In this document: in pieces, positions 31,601 to 39,638 of the stretch
Position numbering within the stretch: the stretch's first letter is position 1
Layout of the letters: each line of letters opens with the position of its first letter
Origin: Azorinus chamasolen
Taxonomy: Eukaryota > Mollusca > Bivalvia > Cardiida > Solecurtidae
DNA length: 64,000 nt
Assembly: GCA_963576725.1 (NCBI GenBank)
Contig: OY755251.1
Span: 37,020,862-37,084,861, forward strand
Direction of reading: 5' to 3'
Notes under the pieces: model-generated
Databases searched by the model: none
What the model was told of the DNA's origin: nothing
The model's input: only the letters and a program-made list of their open reading frames with translations
Made by a program: the position numbers and the translations under genes

Positions 31601-33455
31601 ACACTCACTGCAGTAGCATATGCACAGTGGAGGAGCCTATGAAATAATATGGATATGATTCTACAGTTTCTCTTAGCCAAATATTCCTATGTGCATGTGC
31701 CATTATAAACATTAATTGGTTCCTATAGGAGCCATTAAATCAGGTCTGCTCTGTTTGCCTATGAAATAATATAGATATCTTTATGATTCTACAGTTTCTG
31801 TCTGAGCCAAACCATCCTATGTATATATGCCATCATAAAACCTGTGCTAATAATTATTTATGATGTCATTATTCCTTACATAATTACATAAAACAGGGAA
31901 AGGGTTAAAAGATCAATAATGGGTTGGTATTTAAGTGTTTGTAATATTGAGTTTTTACTGTAATATAAAAATGTTACCTGAGAAAAGAGTGTGGATGTGT
32001 TGCAAACAATGGGAAATTTAAGTGTGCAGATACTCAGCAAGATGTAGAATGCACCCTGTGTGTTTAGCCCTTTGCCTGATGAATATTCATGTAAAATATA
32101 ATAACACCATGAAAATTTATTAGCTGAACTTTATAATGGTACATATGTACAGGAACAGAGGAATTTTGGTCGAGGCAGCAGCTGTAGAATTCCATAAACT
32201 AACTTCTATAAAAGTCGTCTGATCTGAGTCTACTTTGTTTTTACAAAGGTGTCCAAAGTCAACTCGGGTATGGTAAAATCCCTCTAAACTGAAATTCTAG
32301 TAGAGAAGAATTTAGATACTTTTAAGCAGGTGGTTGCTTAATGCAGGGTGAAAGTCGTGCAAAAAGCTCCTAGAGGAGCTTTCTGCATGACTTTCACCTG
32401 CATTAAGCTGCCACCTGTCTTCAAAACTGATATTTATTCTATATTGAATGTCAGGTTTAGAGGTATTTTACTGTTAACCCTTTCCCACATAGGCTATTTT
32501 TAGACCCAACCTCTTTGAAAAAAATTATCGAAAAGGAGCATTAGGAAAAGGAAAATTTTAGAATTTTGTTGTTCTGAATGTCAAACCATCATGATAAATA
32601 GAGCATTTGCTCCTTAGGAGCAAATGCTCTATTTATCACAATGGTTTCAAAAAGTGACATTTACAGAGGCGTAGAAAGGCGCATTTATGGAGGAAATGGT
32701 TAAAGATTTGCAGTAACAAGTGTAGGATAAGAGAGAACTCTATGCTTCAGTTGCATGTATCAATATTTCAATATCGGATCGCCTTCAGTTACATGTATCA
32801 ATATTTCAATATCAGATTGACTTCAGTTACATGTAAAGTAAAACCCTTCTAAACCGGATGTTAAATTCCCCATGGGTTTGTTAAAGTGAATAAGTCAATC
32901 TGGCACCACCTTGATATCTTTGAATTAAACAGACATAGTAGCAAGTTGTGTAGTAGCAAGTGGTGTAGACTCGGATCAAATTCATCCTTCAGAAGCAGTT
33001 TGCTTGTCTGAATATTTAGGGTAATTAAGGTAGGTCAGTCTTGGTTCAGTAAATTTTTAAAGATACATGCTTTGCATTGTCTGCTCTCTATAAAGATATT
33101 ATGATAGGGCTCAAGATAAGATGCATTAATTGAAATGTTTTCAAGAATAACTCCTTTATTTCTCCGCCAAACCCTATACTATGACCACTCTTTAGAATTG
33201 TCTGTTCGAGACGATTCTAAAGAGTGGTCACAGTATAGAGTTTGGTTGAGAAATGATGATTTTAGTATTTGGGTACGCACCCTTATCTGTAGCTCTGATT
33301 ATGATTTTCTTTCAGGAAGTAAGAGGGTTGAGGTCAAATGCTCGGACTGTAAAGCCCACCTTGGTCATGTGTTTGACGATGGACCCAAACCGACAGGCAT
33401 ACGATACTGTATCAACTCTGCATCGCTGGATTTCAAAAAGGAGACCACAGTTTGA
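23056..33455 (+). CDS. MSRB3: Methionine-R-sulfoxide reductase B3-like, isoform B (ETTV end)
   Basis: Exons 23056-23264 and 24389-24561 joined to 33316-33455 instead of the proximal terminal exon give 173 residues plus TGA. The alternative exon supplies C136/C139, [10 protein letters not shown] and catalytic C159 in RYCIN, so the domain is complete. It differs from isoform A at CSDCK (Lys after the second CxxC) and ends FKKETTV without a retention-like tail. Use of this exon needs the 28422 exon and its polyadenylation signal to be skipped. Predicted from sequence only. Confidence 0.85.
23366..23790 (+). mobile_element. MITE A1 split by nested A2
   Basis: Left TTAACCTTTCCCCCATGAAT (23366-23391). 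The body resumes at 23630 (TATGAATATTCATGAGCTGA) and is truncated in its palindrome near 23790, where a further A1 left half (23790-23980) begins. In MSRB3 intron 1. Confidence 0.65.
23389..23633 (+). mobile_element. MITE A2, reference copy, nested in A1
   Basis: A2 differs from A1 by its left half: TTCTATGTTTATTCCAAATT, ACCTACTGAATATTCATGGA, GAAATATAGAAGGTGGAACA. The palindrome CAGACGGCTCCTCTAGGAGC and right half GCAAATG...GAAAGGGTT are as in A1. The target here is TTAT, not TTAA. Confidence 0.8.
23975..24360 (+). mobile_element. Fragment related to the 960-bp CAGTAAAACGG element
   Basis: Shares AACACCATTCACA, GGACCCTTCACAATAAACCC and TAGAACAGTC with 18520-18720, without clear termini. Sits immediately before the second MSRB3 coding exon. 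Confidence 0.6.
24389..24561 (+). CDS. MSRB3: MSRB3 second coding exon
   Basis: 173 nt after acceptor CCTTACAG. Reads [20 protein letters not shown] to [21 protein letters not shown] and TLTDDFSH plus the first base of Gly. Donor GTTAGT. Carries the first zinc CxxC and the probable resolving Cys. Confidence 0.95.
24587..24655 (+). repeat. tRNA-derived fragment with intact B-box
   Basis: GGCCCGGGTTCGATCCCCGG contains a canonical B-box and T-stem, but no 5' tRNA half precedes it. Likely a SINE or the tRNA-bearing element, truncated. Starts 25 bp past the exon 2 donor. Confidence 0.5.
24686..26498 (+). mobile_element. Helentron-like element G2 inside MITE B
   Basis: Starts at TTTTTA|GCTCACCAGAGCACTT. 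Ends GTCTGGTGAGCGC, hairpin GGGCCATTCTGGCCC, TCTTGTTTTT. The interior is a tandem array. Same termini as G1. No coding capacity. Flanking T-runs mean an exact target duplication cannot be called. Confidence 0.65.
24770..26450 (+). repeat. About ten 165-bp tandem units
   Basis: CTCTACAAAAG-type landmarks fall at about 24837, 25001, 25166, 25331, 25495, 25660, 25825, 25995, 26184 and 26347, mostly 164-165 bp apart. Each unit holds GGGGTCAAAATTGGCCCCGC and CAATAGAAACA. Open frames through it are a product of repetition. Confidence 0.9.
26781..26991 (+). mobile_element. MITE A1
   Basis: TTAACCGTTTACTCCAAAC to GGAGTAAAGCGTTAA. Palindrome largely deleted. Shares its right TTAA with the next copy. 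An A right-end remnant (GGAGTAAAGGGTTAA) lies at 26734-26748. Confidence 0.75.
26988..27212 (+). mobile_element. MITE A1, palindrome arm deleted
   Basis: TTAACCCTTCCCTCCATGAA to GGAGTAAAGGGTTAA. The left palindrome arm is lost (GCAAACATATAGGAGCCGTC). Confidence 0.8.
27213..27345. mobile_element. MITE E-like fragment
   Basis: CAAAGTTTGGATGCATATC and CAGCATCCAGACTGTCTG resemble the E family half-palindrome GGATCCAAACTGTTT. Ends not resolved. Confidence 0.35.
27350..27710 (+). mobile_element. MITE H split by nested B
   Basis: CAGGGTTCCAGATAAGATGT then, after the B insert, TTTCAAGAATAACTCCTTTA and a shortened hairpin CTATGCTGTGACCAGCATAG. Right end TCTAATGCTCTG. Confidence 0.7.
27375..27582 (-). 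mobile_element. MITE B nested in H
   Basis: TTAACCCTTTCCTCCGTAAA to GGGAATGGGTTAA. The second palindrome arm is deleted (CTAAGGAGTTTTTCAGAAC). Confidence 0.8.
27725..27935 (-). mobile_element. MITE A fragments
   Basis: A right-half remnant (27725-27795) followed by TTTACCCTCATTTGTATGTC and palindrome GATGGCTCCTGTAGGAACTG. Truncated on the right. Confidence 0.5.
27972..28365 (+). mobile_element. MITE A1 split by nested B, truncated next to MSRB3 exon
   Basis: TTAATCCTTTTCCTGATGAA to the internal TTAA at 28024. Resumes TTAATAAGCTGAATTTATAT and stops at GCAAACAGAGCTACC, 57 bp before the terminal exon. Confidence 0.75.
28024..28254 (+). mobile_element. MITE B nested in A1
   Basis: TTAACCCATTACCTCATAAT to GGGAATGGGTTAA. 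Perfect palindrome. Same internal A1 position as the nest at 2732. Confidence 0.85.
28422..28609 (+). CDS. MSRB3: MSRB3 alternative terminal exon 3a
   Basis: 188 nt after acceptor TCTCTCTCAG. Reads [40 protein letters not shown], then a Lys-rich tail ending VRSEL and TGA. Confidence 0.95.
28630..28635 (+). terminator. Polyadenylation signal of the RSEL isoform
   Basis: AATAAA 21 bp after the stop, followed by a GT-rich stretch (GTTTGTTTTGTGTCTG) at about 28650-28665, the usual layout of a cleavage site. Confidence 0.75.
28747..28802 (+). mobile_element. MITE H left fragment
   Basis: ACATTTTCAAGAATAACTAC and TTTCTCCGCCAAACCCTAT, then truncated. Confidence 0.6.
29030..29325 (+). mobile_element. 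Helentron-like element J1
   Basis: TGTGTCACCTACCGAGAGGC at the left. AGGTGACACATGTG, then hairpin GTGTTCCTCCGAACAC and TCTTGTT at the right. GTGTCACC/GGTGACAC are subterminal inverted repeats. A deletion derivative lies at 45495-45578. Confidence 0.6.
29415..30172 (+). mobile_element. Element J2, TACGCCCATC/GATGGGCGTA ends
   Basis: ATACGCCCATCTTCAGACGG follows a TTTTT run. TTTGATGGGCGTATATTGTG, then GGCTCTCTTGTTTTAT at the right. The interior has about four 150-bp units (CTAACTCAAACAAATG..., ACCATAATGTCTC, ATTATCTCCCC). Shares the TCTTGTT terminus with G1, G2 and J1. Confidence 0.6.
30173..30460. other. Spacer, nothing recognised
   Basis: No named repeat or coding signal in MSRB3 intron 2. 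Confidence 0.4.
30461..31275. mobile_element. Inverted-repeat element rich in GGAATTC motifs
   Basis: Left GCGTTATTGGAATATGGACA, then ATTCTAGAATTGCCCTGC and GGAATTCCAATAATGGCGGA. The right end is its reverse complement ending TATTCCAATAATGCGCAG. TIR over 80 bp with internal inverted sub-repeats. No transposase. Target duplication not resolved. Confidence 0.8.
30805..31120 (+). repeat. Three ~122-bp units inside the GGAATTC element
   Basis: ACCACCTTTAG, ACCAACTTTAG and ACCAATTTTAG landmarks at about 30813, 30928 and 31048. Each is followed by AAACAAAG/AAACAAAAA and AACAATAGTAGAT-type motifs, diverged. Confidence 0.6.
31277..31610. other. Spacer, nothing recognised
   Basis: AT-rich, no named repeat. 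Confidence 0.4.
31628..31907 (-). mobile_element. MITE A, two reverse bodies in tandem
   Basis: TATGAAATAATATGGATATG and TATGAAATAATATAGATATC bodies lie one after the other, with a partial palindrome GGTTCCTATAGGAGCC between. Ends GGGAAAGGGTTAA. Confidence 0.6.
32066..32262 (+). mobile_element. MITE A1, degraded
   Basis: TAGCCCTTTGCCTGATGAAT through CATGAAAATTTATTAGCTGA. Palindrome mostly lost. Right terminus absent. Confidence 0.65.
32271..32473. mobile_element. MITE T
   Basis: TATGGTAAAATCCCTCTAAA to GAGGTATTTTACTG, with palindrome AAAGCTCCTAGAGGAGCTTT and long arms. The right flank TTAA is taken by the next B. Confidence 0.8.
32474..32703 (+). mobile_element. MITE B
   Basis: TTAACCCTTTCCCACATAGG to GGAGGAAATGGTTAA. 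Perfect palindrome CTCCTTAGGAG. Confidence 0.85.
33106..33297 (+). mobile_element. MITE H, reference copy, 8-bp target duplication
   Basis: ATTATGAT at 33098-33105 and 33298-33305 flank an element starting AGGGCTCAAGATAAGATG and ending CTTATCTGTAGCTCTG, with hairpin ACCACTCTTTAGAATTGTCT/AGACGATTCTAAAGAGTGG. The end sequence and 8-bp duplication fit hAT. It lies 10 bp (beyond the duplication) from the acceptor of MSRB3 exon 3b. Confidence 0.9.
33316..33455 (+). CDS. MSRB3: MSRB3 alternative terminal exon 3b
   Basis: 140 nt after acceptor TTTCTTTCAG. Reads [49 protein letters not shown]. Same entry phase as exon 3a. No AATAAA was seen in the following 180 bp. Confidence 0.92.
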
Positions 33456-33634
33456 CCTTGGCATGAGGGTCAGTCTTATGACTGGCCAGGAGTAGTGTAT
33501 ACATAGAGACTGATTGTGCTGTTGGATTTGACCTGTTGAATGCTGAATGTTCAAAATGGAATGCTTCATCAGTGTTTAATGATTGAGTTGAATGAATATG
33601 AAAGGATTGTACTGATACATTGTAATACATTGTA

Positions 33635-33745
33635 TAAGAATTTTGAATGACAAACAGTGCAGACCCTGGTCTGGAGGATCCCTATGATCTGAGTCTGCAT
33701 GGTTTGCAAATGCCAGTTAAATCACGTCCAGCATTCATAGGGTTA
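33635..33745 (+). mobile_element. MITE F fragment
   Basis: TTTTGAATGACAAACAGTGC, then CCAGCATTCATAGGGTTAA, as in the F copy at 56790. Left half missing. Confidence 0.55.
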
Positions 33746-33772
33746 ATATTCTGTCATACATGTATTCATAAT

Positions 33773-33992
33773 TTAACCCTTTCCCTGTTCTATGTTTATT
33801 TCAAATTTCAATACCTACTTAATATTCATAGATAAAATAGCTATAATGAAGTATGGAAGTTTGAACAGTTTAGCCATTTAAGAAAGTAAAGGAACAGATC
33901 TATCAAATTCCATAAGCAAATGGAACCGTCTGATCTGGGTCTACTCTGTTTGCAAATGCGTGAAAACACATTTATATGAGGGAAAGGGTTGA
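33773..33992 (+). mobile_element. MITE A2, palindrome arm deleted
   Basis: TTAACCCTTTCCCTGTTCT to GGGAAAGGGTTGA. Only the right palindrome arm (GGAACCGTCTGATCTGGG) remains. Confidence 0.8.
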
Positions 33993-34130
33993 AGATTAGC
34001 TCCATGTCACAGGAAAAAGGGATAATTGTAACACAGAAACAGAGATAAGAGGTGCAGATTAGTGTATTTATGGAGTAAAAGGTTAAAAAAGCAGATCAGA
34101 CATTTCTTTCACTGTTTGCTGATCTGAATC

Positions 34131-34212
34131 AGGGTCCATGCTTATAAAGCTTTTTAGTTGAATCTGAGTTTGTTCTCAGACTCAACTAAAAAGTTTTATA
34201 AGCATGGACCCA
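34131..34212. mobile_element. Hairpin family C
   Basis: GGGTCCATGCTTATAAAGCT...GAGTTTGTTCTCAGACTC...ATAAGCATGGACCC, a near-perfect 80-bp inverted repeat. A larger relative is at 54591-54733. Confidence 0.75.
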
Positions 34213-34311
34213 GGATCTATACTGTTACTGTTTGCAGTGTTCCACTTACCCCATTTTCCTTGACATAGCTCGTGTTATAATTGATCAAGTACAACACCTG
34301 ATGTTTTATGT

Positions 34312-34535
34312 TTAACCCTTTACCTGATGAATATTCATGTAAGAAGTAATGACATGAACATTTACTGGCTGAATTTTTATAAGGGTATATTTGGTCATGG
34401 CAGAAAGTGTATATTTATATCTTTCCACAAGCAAATAGAGCAGACCCTGATCTGACGTGTCCTACAGGAGTCTTCTGGTCTCGGTCTACTCTGTTTGCAA
34501 ACATATCAAGAGGCATCTCTACCAGGTAAAGGGTT
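34312..34535 (+). mobile_element. MITE A1
   Basis: TTAACCCTTTACCTGATGAA to CCAGGTAAAGGGTTCC. Palindrome decayed around GTCCTACAGGAG. Confidence 0.75.
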
Positions 34536-34590
34536 CCTTAGGATACTTTCAGGCACATATCTTTGCTTGTAAGCCACCAGAGATCTCTCA

Positions 34591-35075
34591 TTAACTCTTT
34601 CCCTCACACAAACCCTTTTTCACGCCTTTGCAAATGGAGTAGACCCGGATCAGATGGCTCGGGTAGGAGACAACTGGTCAGGGTCTGTTCTATTTGCTTA
34701 CTGAGTAATATAGATAAGATTCTTCAGTTTCTGCCATGGTAAAAGAAATCCTTTGTTAAGAATGCTGTTTAACCATTTCCCTGTTCAATATTCATGAAAG
34801 AAATAATAATGTCATGAATATTAATGAGCTAAACTGTTTGAAAGCATTATCAACAAAGAAAGTTTTTACAGTTTACAATCAGATCTATACAATTCCATAA
34901 GCAAACAGAGCAGACCCTGATCAGATGGCTCCTAAAGGAGCCGTCTGATCTGGGTCTACTCTATTTGCAAATGGGTGAAAACACGTTTATATGCGGGAAA
35001 GGGTTAAAATGCAGCTAGTTCATATTCGTACAGTCATTATTTCTTAAGATTACAACAGGGAAAGGAAAGGGTTAA
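34591..35075 (-). mobile_element. MITE A split by nested A1
   Basis: TTAACTCTTTCCCTCACAC to about 34770. Resumes at 35007 (GCAGCTAGTTCATATTCG) and ends GGAAAGGGTTAA. Confidence 0.75.
34769..35006 (+). mobile_element. MITE A1 nested in A
   Basis: TTAACCATTTCCCTGTTCAA to GGGAAAGGGTTAA. Palindrome GATGGCTCCTAAAGGAGCCG. Confidence 0.8.
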
Positions 35076-35079
35076 GAAT

Positions 35080-35581
35080 GCATGCATTAGTTAATAATGT
35101 TTGTTATTCAGTAAGGTTAGATTAATGTGTTTGTGCAATATTTTACTCCGAAATTTTCATTTCTTACAAACGAAACTTACAGTTAGCTATATTGTGTGCC
35201 ATTTTAGACAAGCTGTTGTTACTATATTTTGATCTTATTTTTATCAGTTTCAGTGCATTTGAATGGTATAAAGACATTTTAGACTACATATAGAATCATT
35301 TATTGCTAAACCTTAGATACTTCACGTAACTTCAGTCTGTTATTATCTGCTCCCTTGATTGAATTTCTAACAATGAGATTTATGAATTGAGTAAATGTTT
35401 AACCCTAATTATTCAAACACAGTAAGTCGATTTGTTGCTTTTATATTAACTTTAAATTTAACTAATGGAGAAACAGATAGCATAGACCCAGATCATACTT
35501 GTTGGAAGGGTTTGATCTGATCTTGGTGTACACTATTTGTGTGTATCTGTCTGGATATAATAATAATTGTTTTACATTTTG
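35080..35581. other. Spacer, nothing recognised
   Basis: AT-rich. A weak palindrome CAGATCATACTTG...GGTTTGATCTGATC near 35490-35525 may be an old A/E-type remnant. Confidence 0.4.
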
Positions 35582-36080
35582 TTAACTCTTTCCCTCATAT
35601 AAATGCCTTTTCATGCATTTGCAAACAGAGTAGACTCAGATCTATCAGACATCTCCTATAGGAGCAGTTTGATCAGGGTCCACTCTGTTTGCTTTTGACA
35701 TGCTATAGATCTGATTCTGCAGTTTTTGTTAAAGCTATTAACCCTTTCCCTCTTATAAACGTGTTTTCACGCATTTGCAAACAGAGAAGACCCAGATCAG
35801 ACGGCTCCTGGAGGAGCCGTCTGATCAGGGTCTGCTCTGTTTGCTAATAGAATTTGATAGATCTGTTTCTTTGCTTTCTAAAATGTCTACAATGTTCCAC
35901 CTTCCATATTTTTTTTGAACTATTTTGTTAATGAATTTTCAGTAGGTATTGAAATTTGGCCGAAATACAGAACAGGGAAAGGGTTAATACCTTTAAAACG
36001 TTTACATTATAAACATTGAGCTAATAAATATTCATGGTGTCATTATTTCTTTTATAAATACTGAACAGGGTAAGGGTTAA
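35582..36080 (-). mobile_element. MITE A split by nested A2
   Basis: TTAACTCTTTCCCTCATATA to 35741. Resumes at 35983 (TACCTTTAAAACGTTTACAT) and ends GGTAAGGGTTAA. Confidence 0.8.
35738..35986 (-). mobile_element. MITE A2 nested in A
   Basis: TTAACCCTTTCCCTCTTATA to GGGAAAGGGTTAA. Perfect palindrome CAGACGGCTCC-TGGA-GGAGC. Confidence 0.85.
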
Positions 36081-36164
36081 TATTGAAATAGGTCTTGCCT
36101 ACAGGTCTTGTTGTACAAGATGCTGATAAGAAGCTTGTAGTATTATCATAAGCCATACAAGCCA

Positions 36165-36368
36165 TGTTCAGGGTTCTAAATAAGAGGTGTACTGTCCTAG
36201 TCAAATCTCTTATTTCTCAACCAAACCCTAGAGAGGCAATTCTTATGAGTACAAACAAAAATTCAGAGCCGTATTGTTGTAGGCATCTATCAAATCCTAA
36301 AATCATCATTTCTCCACCTCAAAAATATGTTTCTAATGAGAGGTATCAACATACTGTTTGGTGGAGAA
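36165..36368 (+). mobile_element. MITE H, degenerate
   Basis: CAGGGTTCTAAATAAGAGG...CTCAACCAAACCCTAG at the left and ACTGTTTGGTGGAGAA at the right. Confidence 0.5.
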
Positions 36369-36595
36369 TTAACCCTTTACTTCAGGTAAGAAATAATGAT
36401 AAGAATATTAATTTTTATAATGACACATGGACACAGGGATTTTTGGCCATGGCAGAAACTGTAGAATCGTATCTATATTATTTCATAAGCAAACAAAGCA
36501 GATCCTGATCAGACGGCTCCCAAAGGAGCTGTCTGTTCTGGGTCTACTCTGTTTGCAAATGTGTGAAAAGGTGTTTATATGAAGGAAATGGTTAA
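36369..36595 (+). mobile_element. MITE A1
   Basis: TTAACCCTTTACTTCAGGTA to GGAAATGGTTAA, palindrome CAGACGGCTCCCAAAGGAGC. Confidence 0.8.
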
Positions 36596-36989
36596 AAGAG
36601 CTGTTCTTGGTATAAGGAGTCTTGTGTATGCCCCTGGTGTTTGGCAGAACATATAGAAAACATTCATCATCACAGATTTAGACAGTCCTCTTATCTGGAG
36701 CTCTTTGGTTTCATCTGATAATTATAGCTGTGTCATATTCATATGCTTTTGTTAATAATGATATATCAGAATAATATGCTGATAGAACAAATGCAGTAGA
36801 TGTGAGTGTCTGTTTGTTTCTTGGTTATCTCAGACCAACCTTTTCTTCACAGCACAATGTTCAATGAATTCTTGTTTATCTATCTGATACAGCAAGGCTT
36901 GCCAACAACTTTAACATACATGTATGTTCAACAGTTGGTATGCAGTTGCATTTTTCTAGAAATAACTATTATCTATTGTCCAACTCATG
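36596..36989. other. Spacer, nothing recognised
   Basis: No named repeat or coding signal. Confidence 0.4.
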
Positions 36990-37692
36990 TTAACCCCTTA
37001 AAGCCCTTTACTTGATAAGGATACCTTTTAATGCCTTTGCAAACAAAGTAGACCTAGATCAGATGGCTCTTGTCTGCTCATGGAATACAAACAAAGTAGA
37101 CCTAGATCAGATGGCTCTTGTCTGCTCATGGAATACAAACAAAGTAGACCTAGATCAGATGGCTCTTGTCGGCTCATGGAATACAAACAAAGTAGACCTA
37201 GATCAGATGGATCTTGTCTGCTCATGGAATACAAACAAAGTAGACCTAGATCAGATGGCTCTTGTCTGCTCATGGAATACAAACAAAGTAGACCTAGATC
37301 AGATGGCTCTTGTCTGCTCATGGAATACAAACAAAGTAGACCTAGATCAGATGGCTCTTGTCTGCTCATGGAATACAAACAAAGTAGACCTAGATCAGAT
37401 GGCACTTGTCTGCTCATGGAATACAAACAAAGTAGACGTAGATCAGATGGCTCTTGTCTGCTCATGGAATACAAACAAAGTAGACCTAGATCAGATGGCT
37501 CTTGTCTGCTCATGGAATACAAACAAAGTAGACCTAGATCAGATGGCTCTTGTCTGCTCATGGAATACATGTAATATAGATCTGAATCTCTATGTGCCAT
37601 GGTCAAAATGTTATTTGAAAATTTCAGCCATATGATATTTACCCGGTATAGTTATTATTTCTTACATGAATATTTATAAGGTAACAGGTTAA
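36990..37692 (-). mobile_element. MITE A with internal minisatellite expansion
   Basis: TTAACCCCTTAAAGCCC, decayed right-half CCTTTTAATGCCTTTGCAAA, then the 48-bp array, then GATCTGAATCTC...ATTATTTCTTACATGAATAT and GGTAACAGGTTAA. The palindrome region has been replaced by the array. Confidence 0.75.
37040..37567 (+). repeat. 48-bp tandem repeat, 11 copies
   Basis: The unit CAAACAAAGTAGACCTAGAT...GCTCATGGAATA recurs every 48 bp with only scattered single-base changes, exactly 528 bp. It is one A palindrome arm plus neighbouring sequence. As 48 is divisible by 3, long open frames run through it on both strands. They are not genes. Confidence 0.97.
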
Positions 37693-37918
37693 CTCATTCC
37701 CTCATATGCTATATTTAGACCCAACCTCTGTGAATAAATCTACCGAAAAGGAGCATTTACTAGAGAAAAAGATTTTCTTTTAGAATGTGTAGTATTGAAA
37801 CCATTGTGATAAATAGAGCATTTGCTCCTAAGGAGCAAATACTCTATTTATCACAATGGTTTCAAAAAGTGACTTTTACAGAGGTGTAGAAAGGCGTATT
37901 TATGGAGGAAAGGGTTAA
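37689..37918 (+). mobile_element. MITE B, reference copy
   Basis: TTAACTCATTCCCTCATATG, ACCGAAAAGGAGCATTTACT, then GAAACCATTGTGATAAATAG with palindrome GCATTTGCTCCTAAGGAGCA and mirrored arm, TACAGAGGTGTAGAAAGGCG and GGAGGAAAGGGTTAA. The terminal TTAACCC/GGGTTAA fits piggyBac-type ends and target. No coding capacity. Abuts A on one TTAA. Confidence 0.9.
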
Positions 37919-38035
37919 GTACGCAATATGGTAGAGTAACTTTGTGCAAATCCTGCGATTATTGATGGAGGCCTAAATATATTTTGGATATATATGCAGT
38001 GTTTACAGGGAATATTTTTATGAGAAATGTCTTAT

Positions 38036-38283
38036 AAACTCATTCCCTCATAGGCTTTTTTAAGTTCTTTGATTAAACTACCATTTAATAGATACATTGT
38101 TAAAAGTCACTATTAGAAACCATTGTGATAAAAGGAGCATTAATATGAGCAAATGCTCTATTTATCACAATGGTTTCAAAACTACAACATTCTACAAAAA
38201 TCCTTTCTCTAGTTAATGCTCCTTTTTGGTAGATTTATTCAAAGAGGTTAGGTTTAAAAATAGCCTATGGGGGAATGGGTTAA
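38036..38283. mobile_element. MITE B, symmetrical variant
   Basis: Both ends are the ATAGGCT/AGCCTAT-type end (AACTCATTCCCTCATAGGCT and TAGCCTATGGGGGAATGGGT), unlike normal B. The left half is decayed. Palindrome centre changed to GGAGCATTAATATGAGC. Confidence 0.7.
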
Positions 38284-39178
38284 TAGGCTGCCATAACTGG
38301 AGTAAAGGGTTTAGGGAAAAAGATTAGATGATGCAATTTTCTTGGTGGTGTAGCTGTAGTCTTGCAAAATTTTGAAATTCTAGTATGGGGTCTTTACTTT
38401 GTCATGTTTATAGCCCTTTAAATTAAATATTGATTTTATCAGTAAAAGATGAGCTTTTTCATCGGTTTGTGTCATTCTTGTTCAAAAGGAATCTTCATCA
38501 GTCCTTCATATTTTTGTTTTGCTCAATACTTGAATTATTAATTTCCTATTGTTTTGCATAATTACTATTTTTATAATTTTATAGCACCGTTGAACAAAAA
38601 ACCTTTTTGTGTCTTTACTCTATTGGTCTTTGTATTCTGGATATTTTGTTGAATGTACGAAGAGAGTTCATTTTATAGTATGAATGGCTTAAATTCATGA
38701 AAGATTTACAGCCAGTGCAGACCTCCTCTACATTGTTTGCAAATACCTGTACATGTACTTTTTCCCCCCACATTCAAAATGTAAAACAACACACCCTAAG
38801 ATGCTGTATCTTTTAATACATTATAAGCTAATTTGGCCTATATCTGGCCCAATGATTTACCTAGATCTGATTTAGCCATTATCTTGTAAAATAACATTGA
38901 TCATTGGCTACTGTATGAGCCATGTTTCTGTGCATCTTGCCTTTAGTTATGAATGTTTTCTGATAATTTTCATTCATTCCCATGATGTAGTGTCAGATGT
39001 CAGAGGAGGGGGAGCAGGTGGCATCTATCAAAGTTGTCCACTCTTTAATTTCTAATTCATTACCAAACACAACCATAATCTTGGAGAATTTTGTTTTTAC
39101 ATTTTTTATCAGGTTACAGTTGTTGAAAATTCCTCATTTATTTGAGAAGTATAATTTTACCAATCAATAGTTATAAGA
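38284..39178. other. Spacer, nothing recognised
   Basis: About 0.9 kb, AT-rich, free of the named repeats, one of the longest such gaps. No coding motif seen. Confidence 0.45.
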
Positions 39179-39638
39179 GTTAACTCTTTGCATAATGACA
39201 TACCAAACATTAATTACATTAACCCTTTCCTCCATGAATACGCTTTTCTACGCCTCTGTAAAAGTCACTTTTTGAAACCATTGCGATAAATAGAGCATTT
39301 GCTCCTTAAGAGCAAATACTCTATTTATCACAATGGTTTCAATACTATACACTTCTAAAAAAATTCCATTTCCCTAGTAAATGCTCCTTTTTGGTAGATT
39401 AATTCAAAGAAGTTGGGTCTAAAATATAGCATATGGAAGAATGGGTTACGGTTAATAATGGAATATGAAAATAGGAAGTTTTGGTCATGGCAGAAGCTGT
39501 AGAATCAGATTTATATTGTTCCATAGACAAACAAAGTAGACTCTGATTAGGCCACTCCTCCAGGAGCCATCTGATCTGGGCCTACTCTGCTGGCACAAGC
39601 TTAAAAAAACATCTACATGTATATGGAGTTAAAGGTTA
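39179..39638 (+). mobile_element. MITE A1 split by nested B
   Basis: TTAACTCTTTGCATAATGAC to 39222. Resumes TTAATAATGGAATATGAAAA at 39452 and ends GAGTTAAAGGTTAA. Confidence 0.75.
39219..39455 (-). mobile_element. MITE B nested in A1
   Basis: TTAACCCTTTCCTCCATGAA to GAATGGGTTACGGTTAA. Palindrome CTCCTTAAGAGCAAA. Confidence 0.8.

Noticed and set aside
28422..33455. Selenocysteine form of the MsrB
   Set aside because: The catalytic codon is TGC in both terminal exons; no in-frame TGA at that position.
33253..33630. Alternative-frame and minus-strand frames over MSRB3 exon 3b
   Set aside because: Shadows of the real exon, which has the conserved MsrB motifs and a proper acceptor.
37040..37567. 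CRISPR-like regular array
   Set aside because: No alternating repeats and unique spacers; whole unit repeats. Eukaryotic context.
37012..37635. Long open frames of 207, 192 and 164 codons over the 48-bp array
   Set aside because: All arise because the period is a multiple of three with no stop in the unit, on both strands. The sequence is a MITE-derived minisatellite, with no start context or conserved protein.
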